NCBI RefSeq assembly: GCF_037975245.1 | Contig: NC_092581.1 | Coordinates: 9,542,303 to 9,606,302, forward strand | Source: Apostichopus japonicus | Taxonomy: Eukaryota; Echinodermata; Holothuroidea; Aspidochirotida; Stichopodidae | Direction: 5' to 3' | DNA: 64,000 nt | Shown: one piece after another, positions 11,285 through 38,700 of the stretch | How the letters are laid out: each line of letters opens with the position of its first letter | Numbering within the stretch: position 1 is the stretch's first letter | The notes under the pieces: model-generated | Databases searched by the model: none | Seen by the model: the letters and a program-made list of their open reading frames with translations, nothing else | What the model was told of the DNA's origin: nothing | Translations under genes and position numbers: made by a program

Positions 11285-11317
11285 AGTGCGACAGTCGGAA
11301 TTTCCGACTGTCGCACT
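11285..11317. repeat. Perfect palindrome, 16-bp arms, 1-base spacer
   Basis: AGTGCGACAGTCGGAA is followed by one T and then its exact reverse complement. On either strand it would form a strong hairpin. It lies just after the hAT transposase relic. No function is assigned. Confidence 0.9.
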
Positions 11318-11504
11318 TTAGTTTATCTTGGCCTTTTCATGTAAAATGTTTTAAAAATTTCGGTCAAAATTGACCTTTAACCGGTCATATTTACCACGTT
11401 TTCCTTGCCACTTTGGGAAATTGTTTCTCGCGATTCTTATACTCCACCGTACAAAACTTCTTATGATTTTGAATACTACAAAAAATGCCTAATAGAACTA
11501 CCGT

Positions 11505-12058
11505 CATAGGCGTAGGAGCCCAATTTGTTTTGTGGGGGGGGGGGGGGGGTTGTAACGACTTGCCCGAAAAATATAACCAAAATTTTTCGCGCGCTACGCG
11601 CGCATCACACATGATCATGTGCATATAATACAGGCATGCATCGGTTTTTACATCGCATGCAAATAGCATACAATCATTTTCCGTCTTATTACCCTTCCGT
11701 ATTGGTGATAGTTGTTGGGTAATAATAATATCAGTATAACCACTGAAAAACACATTGCAAATTATCCAAAAAGCTATCAGCATATTGCCCGAATTTCACA
11801 AAAATATTTGGTTGGGGTGGGGGGGGGGGCAATAAGTTTTTGAAATGAGTGCCAGTGGGTACAAATGTATCGCAACAAGTTCGTAACAGAAGTGCAGTCG
11901 CGAAAGATTGGGTTTTCTGACTGACACTGACCGTATCGTTGACGAGTAGCGGGAGGGTGGGGGGTACAAAGCAGCAGTTGGAATTTTCTGGCTTCAAAAC
12001 CGATTTTCAGCCACTACACCCCCCCCCCCCCAATCATCAGGCCTTAGCTACGCCCCTG
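11505..12058. mobile_element. MITE-like element with GGCGTAG / CTACGCC ends
   Basis: It begins CATAGGCGTAGGAGCCC and ends GCTACGCCCCTG, with G-rich and C-rich homopolymers inside. The termini resemble the hAT-type MITEs at 8009 and 40496, but the inverted repeat is short and no clean 8-bp duplication is visible. Confidence 0.4.
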
Positions 12059-12569
12059 AGTACATGGTGGTTACATAGTACGCTCCGACCAGAATTCCCC
12101 CGATAACCAGATGCAAATCCACCTATAGCAACCGAGGTATCTTGCTTGAGGACTCCAACGAACAACCACTGATTTATTTTCATGCCTTCATCACTTTAAG
12201 CCACCACTCACATGGGACCTATTCTAAGTCTGACGATACATGCGCATGTGTGAGGTCCTGAAAACATAATAAAAGTTGTTTGTCTTGCTATCCTTATTTT
12301 CAAATTTCATGTAAATGTATTCTCGTAGACCTAGCAACCTGGTTTAACAAGCTGGCGCCAAATTTCCGCTAAGCTCGCTATACGAACTCGGATACTGGCT
12401 GTGCCTTATTAGTTAGTTATTTAAATTATTAATAATGGCGTATGAGGAAATGCACCATTTTGTGGTATGACTCCCAGGACAGAAAGTCGAGAAACTCACA
12501 TGCAGTCGCGGCGGATAGCTTCCTTCGCCTATATGTCCGGGGAAATTTTGGGACATCGTTCCTATAGAC

Positions 12570-12930
12570 CAGAGGTGGGCAACCTGCGGGCCACACGCGG
12601 CCCGCCAGTGATTTTTTGGGGGCCCGTGAGATGTCTCAAGAAAAAGAAAAAAATCAATCTATTTTGCATCATCGCCAAAAACGAGCTAGCTGCTTAGAAT
12701 TTATCTGCACTTATGATGCTGTCAGGTTGGTCTATTATCACCATTAATTATCAACAGGACTGTATTGACATTATGGTTTTGTGAATACAGATTAAGTACA
12801 CACACCTATTGCTTGAACGTCCTCGGAATCAAAGGTTTGAAATCAGCAGCAGGCCGTTGGTTAGGTGCGGCCCTGTCAATCTTTCACTCCTAAAATCTGG
12901 CCCATTCATTCAAAAGGTTGCCCACCCCTG
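12570..12930. mobile_element. hAT-type MITE (CAGAGGTGGGCAAC family)
   Basis: The termini CAGAGGTGGGCAACC and GGTTGCCCACCCCTG form a 15-bp inverted repeat with one mismatch, a widespread hAT signature. The flanking octamers CTATAGAC and CAATGGGC agree at only five of eight positions, consistent with an old insertion. Internal sequence is rich in GGCCCGC-type runs and non-coding. Confidence 0.65.
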
Positions 12931-12959
12931 CAATGGGCCTATATCTGAGGCCCTGGGGT

Positions 12960-13613
12960 CAGTGGCGTCGTGCCCATTGGGGCCCGGGGGCACAGGCCCC
13001 CCCCCCCGAAAAAAAATCAAAGGTGTCATAAAATTTTGTCATAATTTAAAAAAAAAAGTGTTTTCGAAATCGAAAAGTAGACTAAATATTCAATTGCTCT
13101 TTGATGGTCGTTGCGGATTTTCCACACACCTCAAAGACGACATATCGGGATTAGTAATGCCATTACCTTTGAATATGTTTGTCCTAAGCTCGCGTTTGAT
13201 ACAGTCTCAATTAACCTGGAAAATAATCACTTCGTTATCGCGCGTTTTACATTAGGTTTCGCTACTTTCACTTTTTCTGCCCATATTTTCAAACGGCATG
13301 GCTTTTTTTTCTTCACCCAGTCACCACTTCTCACGGGCATGGGCGGCAAGGGCGGCGGAACCGGGGGGCACAGGGGGCACGTGCCCCCACTTTTCCCCAG
13401 GTTAAAAATGTGCCCATTTTCTACATAAAAATTGAGGCGTCTCAAGTTAGCAAGAGGCCAGGGAACCAGAATGAACACTCGGGAAGGGCCTTTTCCGGCC
13501 ATCTGAGGGGTTTGTAAAACCAAAAATTTTCTACTACGCTCTGCGCCAACCGATGGTGGCGCTCCGCTCAGATAGTCGTGCATACAACTTTGTAACTCCT
13601 GGCTACGCCTCTG
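12960..13613. mobile_element. MITE-like element with CAGTGGCGT / ACGCCTCTG ends
   Basis: Starts CAGTGGCGTCGTGCCC and ends GGCTACGCCTCTG. It contains long C and G runs and a copy of sequence repeated at 14150-14290. No clear target duplication. Part of the nested pile inside the 3.6 kb hAT element. Confidence 0.4.
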
Positions 13614-14484
13614 TCTCTTGGTGAATTTCTGTGGGTCAAACTCAAAGCTATTTCGAATGAAACAAATTTGTTAAGATATTAACAAGAAATAAACTCTAAT
13701 TCGGAAGATTCCTACATTAGCAAATAGCATGATTTCGCCTCATTTTGTCTCAAAAGAAAACTTGTTCCTTGTTTCCCAATTTGCACATTGGATATTGCAG
13801 TGCTAGTATGCATATTTTCCTTGAGAGAGGGGGGGGGGGCGTTGATGGAGTGATGTGTGTACAAATAAGATAATACAATAAGAGTTGTAAAGGGTACTAA
13901 ATATATAAGGCTGCATCAGTCCAATCGAATTGCTGCAAAGTGCCCTTTGATGTCGGTGCCCCCCCCCCCCGATTAAAAGTGCTTCCGCCGCCCTTGATGG
14001 GCGGTGATCATGGATCAGCCAACACGAAAATGTTTCGATATCTTAAATGTTGGGCGCTTCTGGGAGACGAGGAATTGGTAAACTTAGGAATAAATGGCGA
14101 TCACTTCCTTCGAGAATATTTCCCAAAATAAAAAATTGCCGGAAATTTTTATCAATTTTAGGGGTGTTGCTTTCTGCCATAATGCACGGGAAGTGCCGTT
14201 TCCTGCAATCTGAGGGGTCTGCCAGAAGAAAAATTTTCTTGTACGCTGCGCGCCAACCGATGGTGGCGCTCCGCTTAGATAGTACTTACGGCCGGAATAA
14301 TCGAATCGATTTCGTCCCCCCCACGTTTCAAATCGGATTGACGCCCCTGCCTATGGCAACAATATCTCAATCGAATGATTTGGGAGATAGAGATGAATTG
14401 CAACAGGTTGGTTGATATTGTTTGTTTTGATCGCCAATCTATGTTGAGTCATTCTCTTTCTTCTTTATTTTTTTTACTCCCTAA

Positions 14485-14650
14485 CATTGGTTAAAGATCA
14501 CTACACGAAAAATCCCACTACACGGTCAGTTTTGATCTCTTGGGGCTTTTCAGGCAAAGACTCGGACCTCGGACCGTTCGAGTCACAGAACTAAGTCTGC
14601 TACACTAAGCCACAGTAATTCTACTACTAAGAATGTGATATTTTAGGCTT
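14485..14650 (-). mobile_element. tRNA-derived SINE-like copy (b)
   Basis: Closely related to copy (a) at 2003-2175, in the same orientation and the same paralogous context, so it was duplicated with the locus. Confidence 0.5.
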
Positions 14651-15899
14651 TCTATAACTGTCAATGAGAGCGCCCTCCTTGACGATCTAGGATTGCTTGT
14701 TTTATGACTTTTGGACTAATTAAAGTCATCACGGCTCAATTTGTCGGCAACACGACGTTCAAGAAATAATCAGTTAAGATACGACGATGGTTGGAGCAAA
14801 TCCGTTTCAGTCTAAGGCGTTGGCTGTAAACTAAGAATTCTTATAGGAGAAATAAACCCTGGTGTTTTGAAGTGTCCTCATAGTAGAAACTAATATTCTT
14901 ACACCTTCTGTGAAATAAAGAGTCAAAACTACCTTCCCCCGAATTTTCAGGAATTTTCTAATTATGTTTTCACACATACCGTGTTGGCGGCCTTTTCTTA
15001 ACGATGACGCTTAAACAATCACGTCTGCGAGCGACATCGTAAGTTAAACAATTCCCCTATATGCATACGAATTGTCCACTTACTCGCGGAGATTGTTCGG
15101 TAGTTAGTACAAACTTCCGGAGTGTCAAGCATTTGGTTGTGCAAACAGGAGATGGACGGAAAGAGGAGGGAAGGGAAAACGATATTATGTTGTACCTGAC
15201 GGGATTTTTTTCCAGAGACAATAGTATGTACAAAGGGCACAAAAGCACCAAGCTTGCCCCTCCGTCGCAGAACTGCTATTAGCGTCTTCAGTATTAGCGA
15301 GTTGCTGTTAGTGTCTGTTTAGAAAGCTCTAAGTTTTGTATTCTCATTTCCTGCACTGTGTTTTCAGGCTCTTATATATAGCAGTCAGGTCCAAATACAT
15401 TCATGTTCTCACCACCCGAGTCCGGGAAGCATTTCACAAGAAACATTTGACTAGATATTGCCTAGTTAACGTGAACGTCGGGCGGGTAGGAACTGTTATG
15501 CTCAGAAGGTTTCAATGTATTGAAATGCTATAAGTGGCTCGCCACGTCATGAAACTAGCGGAAACTGTAGGAATTGAAACAAAATCGCAAATGCAATGGG
15601 TTACAAAACATTCGATTTTTAAGGTAGTTGAAATGTTTTCAAGCATTCGTGTTGCTTCTGTCGACAAGAGTGTACTTCAAAACGGAATTTTCTGAGCAGA
15701 AAATGTCAGGGTTTATATCTCTGTTAAGACTTCGGTATGAGCTATTTAAATGTAAATACATATGAATATCAGTAAGCTTATAATAGACCGTCGTGTTTAA
15801 ATCATTTATATCCAACCTAACCAGTACATCCAAACACGATGTTGGGTGTTTAGAAACGAAATCTTACAAATTAATGACAGATTTATAATAAATTATTTA
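14651..15899. other. Upstream region of gene 1, mixed duplicon sequence
   Basis: No gene recognised. 14660-14980 matches 2180-2500. 15235-15700 matches 38340-38800, which in duplicon 2 lies in a different order relative to the neighbouring block. No convincing coding frames are seen. Confidence 0.5.
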
Positions 15900-16055
15900 G
15901 ATCAACACACCATAGAAGTTAAACTTCACGACCGGTTTCGCCGTGGGCCTCATCAAGCGAAGGTATGAATCAAATCTGGGATCTTCGTGTCACAGACCTT
16001 AGTGAGAACTACTCAGCCATGCACAGTGATTCTACTGGTTGGAATGCGTATAACT
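15900..16055 (-). mobile_element. tRNA-derived SINE-like copy (c)
   Basis: Starts near GATCAACACACC, contains GGTTTCGCCGTGGGCCTCAT and the reversed tRNA-like head. Its counterpart in duplicon 2 is 34885-35045. Confidence 0.5.
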
Positions 16056-19000
16056 GGTTCTGTATTACTTAACATAAGAGCGTATTACGTACTCGACACG
16101 TTTGTACTCAGTGCAATACTGTTGCTTTGAAATTACACAAATGTACCACTTTTAGAAGCAAGCCAAGTCGAATCTAAGAACAAAATTGTGTTGCATATTG
16201 TATGGTAGATATATAGTACATTTCTAACGGTTTACATTAAATAACACTATATAGGCAGGTGCAGTTGAGTAACCTAAGCCAGTAATCTACTGCACACATG
16301 TTAATTTGTAAAGCCCAGTGAGGCGCATTCATTGTCAGCGGTATGTGGTTTCGTTAAGTTCGTGAGTTTTGTAACAGTTTAAACTGCTGTTGTATTTCTA
16401 AGTTCACAGTATGACGTCGTGAGTTACCTCCGGCGTTTGCCTTGACTATATCATTTTGCATTTCATCATGTTTGTCTATCTGTAAATATTTGGATTACTG
16501 AGTGTGAAATACTTGTCGAAGTGACTAATATTTAACATTTCGTTTCTTTTCCTTAGCATTAATGAACAACATATAATTTACGCTTAAAAAATTACGTACC
16601 ACAACTGTCCGCAGGATATCAGCTTCCTATACGAGTACTGGCAATTGCATTAAAGTCCAATGAGTTTGACTTTACATGTATGATATAACGTTACCAATGC
16701 AATAACTGCAACTAAACCGTTTGACGTTTCAAGCAGTGAATAAAAGAAGTTAATAAACCCGTCTAAAAGAATATAACCTATATCAAAGATCGCGTAAGAA
16801 AGAATAATTTGGTTGGCTGCTTCCAATGAAAGGGGCTGAAGCCTTCTACCAGACTAAACATACACAACCGTATGATAAAGTAGGCATAACCTACATTGCA
16901 CATTGAATTACGTTTGTGAATTACTGGGTATCATAAATATGTCTATAGAGATACAGATCTATGCAAACATTCCTTCACACCTGAGTGTATAGACTGCGGT
17001 TTTAGACGACTCCAGTGACATAAAGGTTGTACGGAAGTCATTTCATGAACTCACTTTTATTTCGATGGATGAGTATTGCCCATTGAAGTCAACTGTGTAA
17101 CTTATCCACTTCATATGATTGTTAAGCCTTTGAACAAGAAGAGTAGACCGCAGGGGCGCACATTCACAAATTGAACAAGCCTGGGTGTAGCGCTTTTTCG
17201 ACTGAACAATGTCTGGGAAAGTTAACCAACGAAAAAGGCAATTTGATTTATAATGAGAACATCCACTTAACGTTTATTGGCTGTGAGTAGGCGAAGTCTC
17301 CGGAAGCTGGACATTTCGAAGAAAAACGTAAACAAAAAGTCAGAAAGGGAATTCTACTTTATTATTCTGTGGAATGTATCTCAGAACCGTGGTGGAGTCG
17401 AGTACGCAAAGCCCAGGACGCCGCAGCATAATGTAAAGTTAAATAAGAGCAGCAACGCTGCAAAGGCTCAGATAATTTAGCGTCTATTGGAGAAATTTGT
17501 TTTGATTGGCAAGATTTCTGCGCAGCTTATCCATTTGCTTGTGGATGATTTTTGTTTTGATATACGGTACAAACAACAGAATTGTGAATAAGGTGACGTC
17601 GTGTGATGGATTTGTTGTTTTGCTGCTAAGCAACATAAGCAGTTTTGCTACATATAAAAGTTATTTTACTTTCCAGTAACATTACTGCATCCACCTTAAG
17701 CTCATTTGGAGGCAGTTTTTAAAGAGTAAATTAAAATACCACAAATTATGGAAACTACCGAATTAAAGTTGAAACTTGCGTTAGTTATCTATTAATACAC
17801 ACTGGCAGTTAAATTGGCCACGCCAATGACGACATATTTTTAATTTGCTTTGGCCAACAAATGTTTTGGGTCATATCCTCGATGGCTTTTTAAATTTGGC
17901 AAAGATCCCTCCTCAAAATGAGAAAGAATGTCTATCAATGAAATTGTTGAATTATCGTTTTATGTGCCTTTTCAAGGCGTATGGAATACTTTAACATATG
18001 ATAATTAAATATTTTGAATTGTTTATGTTTCATGAATTAAGTTATAGTCATGGTAGAACAAAAGGGAAACGATGGAACGAGTCATAAACTATGATGGCTA
18101 ATAGCGCATACAACTTGAGAGCTTCTATCTGGGCTATATAGCGATTTCGGTATGTTTTTCAATAAAGTAATTAACTGTATTAAGACATCACCAGGATCTT
18201 GGTAGTATCTGCCAACTCGCACAATGTAGCTCATTGCTTTGCGCCCCATAAAACTCTTCCAACTAGAAGATGAGCAACTTTGCCATGATGTTACACATGA
18301 GCCTTGTATAACTGGTTATCGTTTAGTGATAACGCTATCACTAACGATTTTCTAGTTTACCTTTAATTTTCACCTGCAGTCTTCCATGAAAAGCAATTGC
18401 AAAAATTGAAAAACTCTATGAAACCTATTTGGAAATTATGCCAAACATGTCGTCTTTTTAAGTCCAACATTACATTGAACGAAATTATAGTTTTTTTTCT
18501 GCTGGTACTCAAATAACTTATTCTGGAAATAACTGAATATAATAGGAAATTATTCGCCGAATAGGTAAGAAAAATTTGTTGATGAAATAGCCATCTTGTG
18601 AAAACACGAAATAAATATTAATTCCATGAGATTATGGCATATTTTAGTGATATTGTTGACACTACAAACATTTAAAATCTGAATACTCTTTACATGATCT
18701 GTACTGAAAAATGAAGCCCTGAAGCATCATGTAACCATAGACTCTGGCCTATACGCATGAGGTAGGTGGGAGTTTAGGGTGTATGGTTTGATGAATCTTT
18801 GTTTACAAATTAGTGTCGTAAGTATACTTACAATCCTCAACTGGAAAAGGTAAACATGAGTGTCCGTACATTTTTTTGTATTGATTCAGTCTTTTTCGTA
18901 GAGGTTGAAATAATCCTCCTTCTATCAGCGCAGTATTTTGTTTAAACTGCATTAGAGAGAGAGAGAGGTGGAGAGAGATGTGGAGAGAGAGAGCATAGCT

Positions 19001-20035
19001 CGACATCACCTCATATATATCGGACGCTGGTGCGACGACGGTGACGACAGTAGCAACGTGACTGACAATGCACGATTATTTAAAATGAGTTAACCTTCTG
19101 GCGTTTCCATTTACGCCAGTAACAGGCTGAAAAAGAGGAGGCAGTCGATTCTACAAGGTCTGGAGGACTGGGCGGAAGATAAACTCCATAATCAATTTGT
19201 AGTGACTTTCAGCAACAGCTACGACGCCCAAGCAAGTACCCGATGTGCGAGTTTGACGAGATAATTAGACCCTGGTCGCCGACCACCCAGACACAGAATA
19301 AATATTAACTTTTACTTTATCTAAGGTTAGTTATTTTCTGAACAATATGTACAGATATTAATTATAGTACCTTCAACTACAGATAGTCTGAAAGAGGGTG
19401 CGAAATCAAAAAAGTATTTTGTTGTCATTTTATTTCCCTTTTTTCAAAAATTTATGTATTTTTATTGTTTACTTTATCTAAATACTCTTTTTTACATTCA
19501 AATATCTATCCTTTGCTTTCTTTACAGACTTAACGAGACGACGGAGAAGGAAAAAAAGAAACTTAGTGTGGTGAAAAGTTAAGGCTTCAGCATGTCATCT
19601 TGGGGTTTCTGATTCTTTGAACATATCCCTTTACTAAATCAAATAAGAAAAGAAAAAAGAAAAATGTCTTCCAGTAGTCTCATACATATTCATCGACACT
19701 TACTAATCCTAAAACAAAAGACCAAATACTAAGTACTCTCCTCCAGTATTTGACCTCACTCATCAATATCCATCGACACTTATTCCTTATACGAAAGAAC
19801 ACATTCAAATATAGAAAACTGTTCTCCAGTATTTCACTTCCCTGACAATATTCATATTAATCATTAAACAAGCGAACTAAATGAAACAAAATAATTTAAA
19901 CCCTAAACAATAGACTAATTTAAATAACAAGACGGTCGTACTGCTACTAATACCAAATTGAAATATACTAAAAAATATTGCTCAGCCCTTTTCCTGAAAC
20001 ACTAGTAGAATAAACGACGTGCGTCTTCCTTTGGA
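16056..20035. other. 5' flanking region of gene 1 (conserved block 16540-16900 and beyond)
   Basis: No protein gene recognised. The block at 16540-16900 recurs at 35790-36130 and, inverted, at 41825-42370 upstream of gene 3, so it is a good candidate for regulatory or first-exon sequence of this gene family. 17050-18790 recurs at 36290-38260. 18955-19000 is a GA-rich purine tract. 19010-19300 is slightly more GC-rich but shows no frame I trust. Confidence 0.45.
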
Positions 20036-20584
20036 GTGGAATGTAAGTGTCAGAACAAATTATACTGAAACTTGGCATTATTCCTTTCAATGTCTTTTAA
20101 CAGCTACAACTGCTCTATCGATGTCAAGACGCCAAGCATTTCCAAGTCAAGTCACGAGTCATTTTATCTGCAATTCAGAGTTCGTGTCTTGTGAAGTCAC
20201 AAGTAATATATCATCAAGTCAAGTCACAGGTCATTTACCAAGTCGAGTTTAAGTCATTAATTCGAGTCAACAACACGGCTAATCTCCATTTTATTATACA
20301 AATATTTAATTAAGTAGCGCACATACATTTAATATATACACCCTAATACTTAATGTAATCATGAAATCTAAAGTCTCATTGTTAACTGAAACAAGATTTT
20401 GACAATATTATTTCATTAGCGTCGATTTAAATGCAGAGGTTGTTATCAAGCATATTATTTACGGAAACTCTTAGTATATACATATATCATATAGAGTAAA
20501 AATATACTACATTATTTTCTTCCCATGAGACTTTTATCTTTCGAATGAAAAGTATGAAACTTCTCGTTAGTTTCAACTAAATGG

Positions 20585-34570
<13,986 letters not shown>

Positions 34571-34884
34571 ATCCCCTTATTCGTTGCAACTGCTTTTCTT
34601 CAATAGAAAGTATAACAAGGTAAACATGAAACGTCTCAGGTGTCGAGTCTGTCAAAGATAGCTTTGATTCGTTCTTTACTAATAGAGTAGTTACAAAAAT
34701 TGAAAATGACTGTCATAGAGCTAAACGCAACAACCCTTCCAGATCAGAGTCCGCTCACTTACATATATATATATATATATATATAGGTACAAAGCACCAA
34801 TGCATCCAAAAACGATATTTGGTATTTAGAGACTAAATATGACAAATTAATGTGTTCCATGTAATGTGAAAGATGTATAATAAA

Positions 34885-35045
34885 TTATTTAGATCAACAC
34901 ACCTGAAAAATTGCACTGCACGACCAGTTTCGCCGTGGGCCTCATCAGGCGAAGATATGAATCAAACCCCGAATCTTCGTGCACAGACCTTAGTCAGAAC
35001 TACTCAGCCACAGTGATTCAACTGGTAGGAATGTTTATTCCTGGC
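34885..35045 (-). mobile_element. tRNA-derived SINE-like copy (e)
   Basis: Counterpart of copy (c) at 15900-16055. Contains GTTTCGCCGTGGGCCTCATC and the reversed tRNA-like head ending near CAGCCACAGTGATTC. Confidence 0.5.
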
Positions 35046-35399
35046 TCTGTATTACTGCCTTACTATAAGAGCGTATTACGTACTCGATACGATTATAAAC
35101 AGTGCAATACTGTTGCTTTTGAAGTTACACACGTGCACCACTTTAAGAGGCAAGCCAAATCGTATCTAAGACATGATTGTGTTGCATATGGTACGGCAGA
35201 TATATAATAATGTTCAAAAAATTTACACTATATAAGCCTATGCTGATGTTTAACCGGAATCCAGTTCTCTTTCATTTTTATGTTCACAGAATGACATCGT
35301 GAGTTTCCTGTTGCGTTGGCCTTCACTATGTTATTTGGTATTTCATCATGTTTCTCCATTTGAAGCGTACTTGGATTATTTGGTATTTATTGGTATTTT

Positions 35400-35700
35400 T
35401 TTATATTATTCTAAGTGTATTGACGGTTATTGGCGTTGACCTGTTCTATTCGATGTTCCTATAGTCACTGTGAGGTATTTTCCCAGCACTTTTTTGATCT
35501 GACATTTGATATATTTATATCGCGCCAATTCTTTTCAGTTTAATTATCAAGCAGCAGCCAATCGTAAGGTTGATATAATCGAGCAGTTTTATTTACAATA
35601 CTGTTATTCCGAACTGTTCTTCGTATAGTCTCTATATAAGCTCTGTCTCAACAACGTCCATAGCGGATAATAAAGTACAATTGTACTACTACGTTAGAAT
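35400..35700 (+). mobile_element. LTR-like insertion specific to duplicon 2
   Basis: About 300 bases absent from the matching place in duplicon 1 (about 16490). It has a TATA-like CTATATAAGC at about 35633, followed ~30-40 bases on by AATAAAG, a promoter/poly(A) layout expected of a small LTR. Exact ends and target duplication were not resolved. Confidence 0.35.
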
Positions 35701-38700
35701 GTTTAGGGGAAGATTTTGTTAAGCATTCTCAGACTGAGTTTTAAAATATTTGTAGAAGTGAACAATATTTAATATTTAGTTACCTTTTCCTAAACTTAAA
35801 TGAACAACAGACAATTTACGCTTAAAATATACGTACCACAGTTGTCCGCAGGACACCAGCTTCGCATACGACTTGTGGCAATTGTATTACCGTTCAGTGA
35901 ATTTGACCCTATAATCAAACGTACCTCAGGCAACAACTACTTCTACACCATTGAACACGGGGCACAAAAGAATTTGACGGAAAACTCAAGCAATGAATAA
36001 AAGAAGTAAATAAAACTTTATGAAAACTTTATGAAAGATCGCCTAAGAATAATTTAGAATAATTTGGTTGGCTGCTTCCAATGAAAGAGACCGTAGCCTG
36101 CTACCACAATACATACCGCACCATCGTAAGATATCGTAAGTATACATACAATGTACATTTGATTATGTTTGTGTTGCATTACTGGGTATCATAATAGGTC
36201 TACGTAGATGACGTAAAGCTAGCAAGAGTTCCTTCAAAGTTGAGCGGCGTATAGAATATGGTTTTAGATAGACTACTCAATTGACATAAAGGTTGTAAGG
36301 AGGTCATTTCATGAACTCATTTTTTTTCTACGGTGGATGAGCATTTTCTAAGTCAATGGTGTAACTTATCCACCACATATGACTTTTAAGCCTTTCATCA
36401 AGAAGATTAGACCGCAGGGGCGCACATTCACAAATTAAACAAGCCTGGGTGTAGGGCTATTTCGAAACCGGCTCCAGAGATTGACTGAGCGCTGTTTCGG
36501 AAATTTAACCAAGAAAAAGGCAATTTTATTTATAATTAGAACGGTGTTTAATTGTTATTGGCTGTGGGTACAGGGGTTAAGTGAAGTCTTTGGCAGCTGG
36601 ATATTTGAAGGAATATATCTTGCTTTCTCGCAGCTAATGTAAAGTTAAATAAGAGCAGCAATGCTTCAGAGGCCCAGCTAATTAAGCGTTTATTTGAGAA
36701 ATTTGTTATTGATTGACAATATAGCCGAGCAGCTTATCCATTTGCTTGTGCGTAGAATATAAGACATAAGCGGGATAACGGTACCGTTTCCTTCCGCCCA
36801 TCTCATTTCCCCTTGCCTTATGATCCTTTTTACCAGACAAAGTTTTTTACAATAATTGCAAGTTGTAAACATTTTTACTCGTGACTTCCCAAAGACTCCA
36901 CAATAAAGACGCTCCTTGGTGAATACTTAGTCTTCAACATAGCATGAGTATAGTCATAATCTTTCCTTGTCGCCAACGAAACCTAAAATGCTTTAAATCA
37001 TCCCAAGGCCTTCGTTTCTTACATCATTTACAGTATCAATAGTGATTATATCTCTCATACCTTAAGATCGATATTCAAGCGTACATATAGTGGTGATAAA
37101 TTTTCCCGGTCGAAATATCGTAGTATGTGCCTTTGCAATGCATATGACATACTTTAGCAAATTATTTATTTAAAATTTTGAATTGTTTATAGTTTCAACG
37201 TTTTATGAATTAGGTTACAGTCATGGTAGAAAAAGTGAAATGATAATTCGAGTCATCTGCTTCTATCTGAGTTTGTCAATAAAGTAGTTAATTGTGGTAC
37301 GACATCACCAGGATCTTGGTAGAAGCTGCCAAATCGCACAATATATGTTGTTGCTTTGCGCAACATGCAACTCTTCCAACCAGAAGATGATCAACTTTAC
37401 CATGATGGTACACACGAGCCTTGTATAACTGCTTATCGTTTAGTGATATCGCTATTCACCAACGAATTTCTAGATTACCTTTAGTTCACTTGCAGTCTTT
37501 CCGAAAGATTTATGTCATCTAATGTTTACACTCACTCAATTCTGCATCTTAGAATGATCATACTAATTGTATCAACAAAACCTGACCAAACAGGATTATA
37601 AATCTATAAACTGTTCTGGGCTATATCACTAAACAATGGTGCACGCATACCAGCCGATGTGACAGACAATCAAGGAAATTAAGGAGAAATCGTACTAAAC
37701 TTGATCCTTTTGAGAAGCAAACCCAACAATCATTATTAACATACGTGTTAGAGATGCTCATGACAATCGTTACCTCAAATCAGCTAATACAAACCTTCGC
37801 TTATTTCTGAAATATCCAGAGGTTTTGATTTCCCTTCATTTAAGTTTTGAATCTAAGTAGTATTATATTGTGAAGAAAGGGCAATTGCTTTGGAAATGTA
37901 TTAAACTTATTTGGGATATATACCAAAACGTGTCGTCTTTCCAAGACCAACATTACATTATATTATATTTTGTTTTTGATGGTTCTTAAATGAAATACTC
38001 TGAAATCAATTATTTGCCAAATAGGTAAGAGAAAATTGGCTGTATGTATAGCCATGGATAAGTGATTAAACTTATGATATTTGGGTTTATCTTGTGAAAA
38101 AATAAACAACGAATGGAAATAATTCCACAAGTTGCTGGCATTTTGCAGTGATATTTTCGACACTAAATACATTTCAAATCTGAAAACTCTTAACATGATT
38201 TCTACTAAAAAATGGAGCCATGCTGCATCATTTAACATTGGAGTAATGCCTATACACAGGAGGTACGTGGGAGTTTAACGGTGATGACTTTCCATTTCCC
38301 ACTTTAAGTTACATAGACAAACGAATCTTCCAGAAACCTAGAAAAGGCACAAAAGCACCAGGCTTGCCCCTCCGTCTCAGAACTGAGACTAGCGTTGGTA
38401 GTACTAGCGAGTAATTGCCAGTGTCTGTTTAGCAAGCTCCGAGTCCCGTTGCCTCAGTTCCTGCCCTGTGTATGCATGCTTCAATTGATAACATTCGATT
38501 CCAAATGCATCCATTTTCTCTTTTTTTCAAAAATTCCCGAGTCCGCAAAGTGTTTCGGAAAAAAAATTGACTAGCTATTGCCTTAGTTATCGTCAATGGT
38601 GTGTAGGAAATATTAGGCTCAATAGGTTTCAATGTGTGTAACTGCGCTGTGTGGTTCGTTTACGTCAAGAAACAAGCGGGAACTGTCGGAATTCAAACAA

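Larger units (their letters stand above)
10706..14349 (+). mobile_element. hAT-like DNA transposon remnant (3.6 kb) with nested elements
   Basis: The ends are CATGGGCGTCAATCC and GGATTGACGCCCCTG, a 15-bp terminal inverted repeat with two mismatches. They are flanked by a perfect 8-bp duplication CCTATGGC (10698-10705 and 14350-14357). The paralogous site near 1855-1867 reads TTGGCCTATGGCAACA without the element, i.e. an empty site. Inside are a hAT transposase C-terminus (11030-11215), a perfect palindrome (11285-11317), and smaller GGCGTAG/CTACGCC-bounded elements. The body is much decayed, with long G/C homopolymers. Confidence 0.82.
3466..20035. repeat. Tandem duplicon, copy 1 (carries MS4A-like gene 1)
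   Basis: The sequence beginning at 3466 (gtagaatgtaagtt...) recurs at 20036 (gtggaatgtaagtg...), and gene 1 recurs as gene 2. Matching anchors are 3466-3760 with 20036-20330, 4259-4490 with 20585-20820, 5240-6000 with 31102-31860, 8600-9400 with 32800-33560, 10254-10600 with 34370-34700, and 15905-18790 with 34890-38260. The period is about 16.5 kb before later insertions. Confidence 0.75.

Noticed and set aside
12809-14415. Several 60-150 residue frames at 12.8-14.4 kb
   Set aside because: They run across MITE-like elements and G/C homopolymers, with frames overlapping on both strands and no domain.
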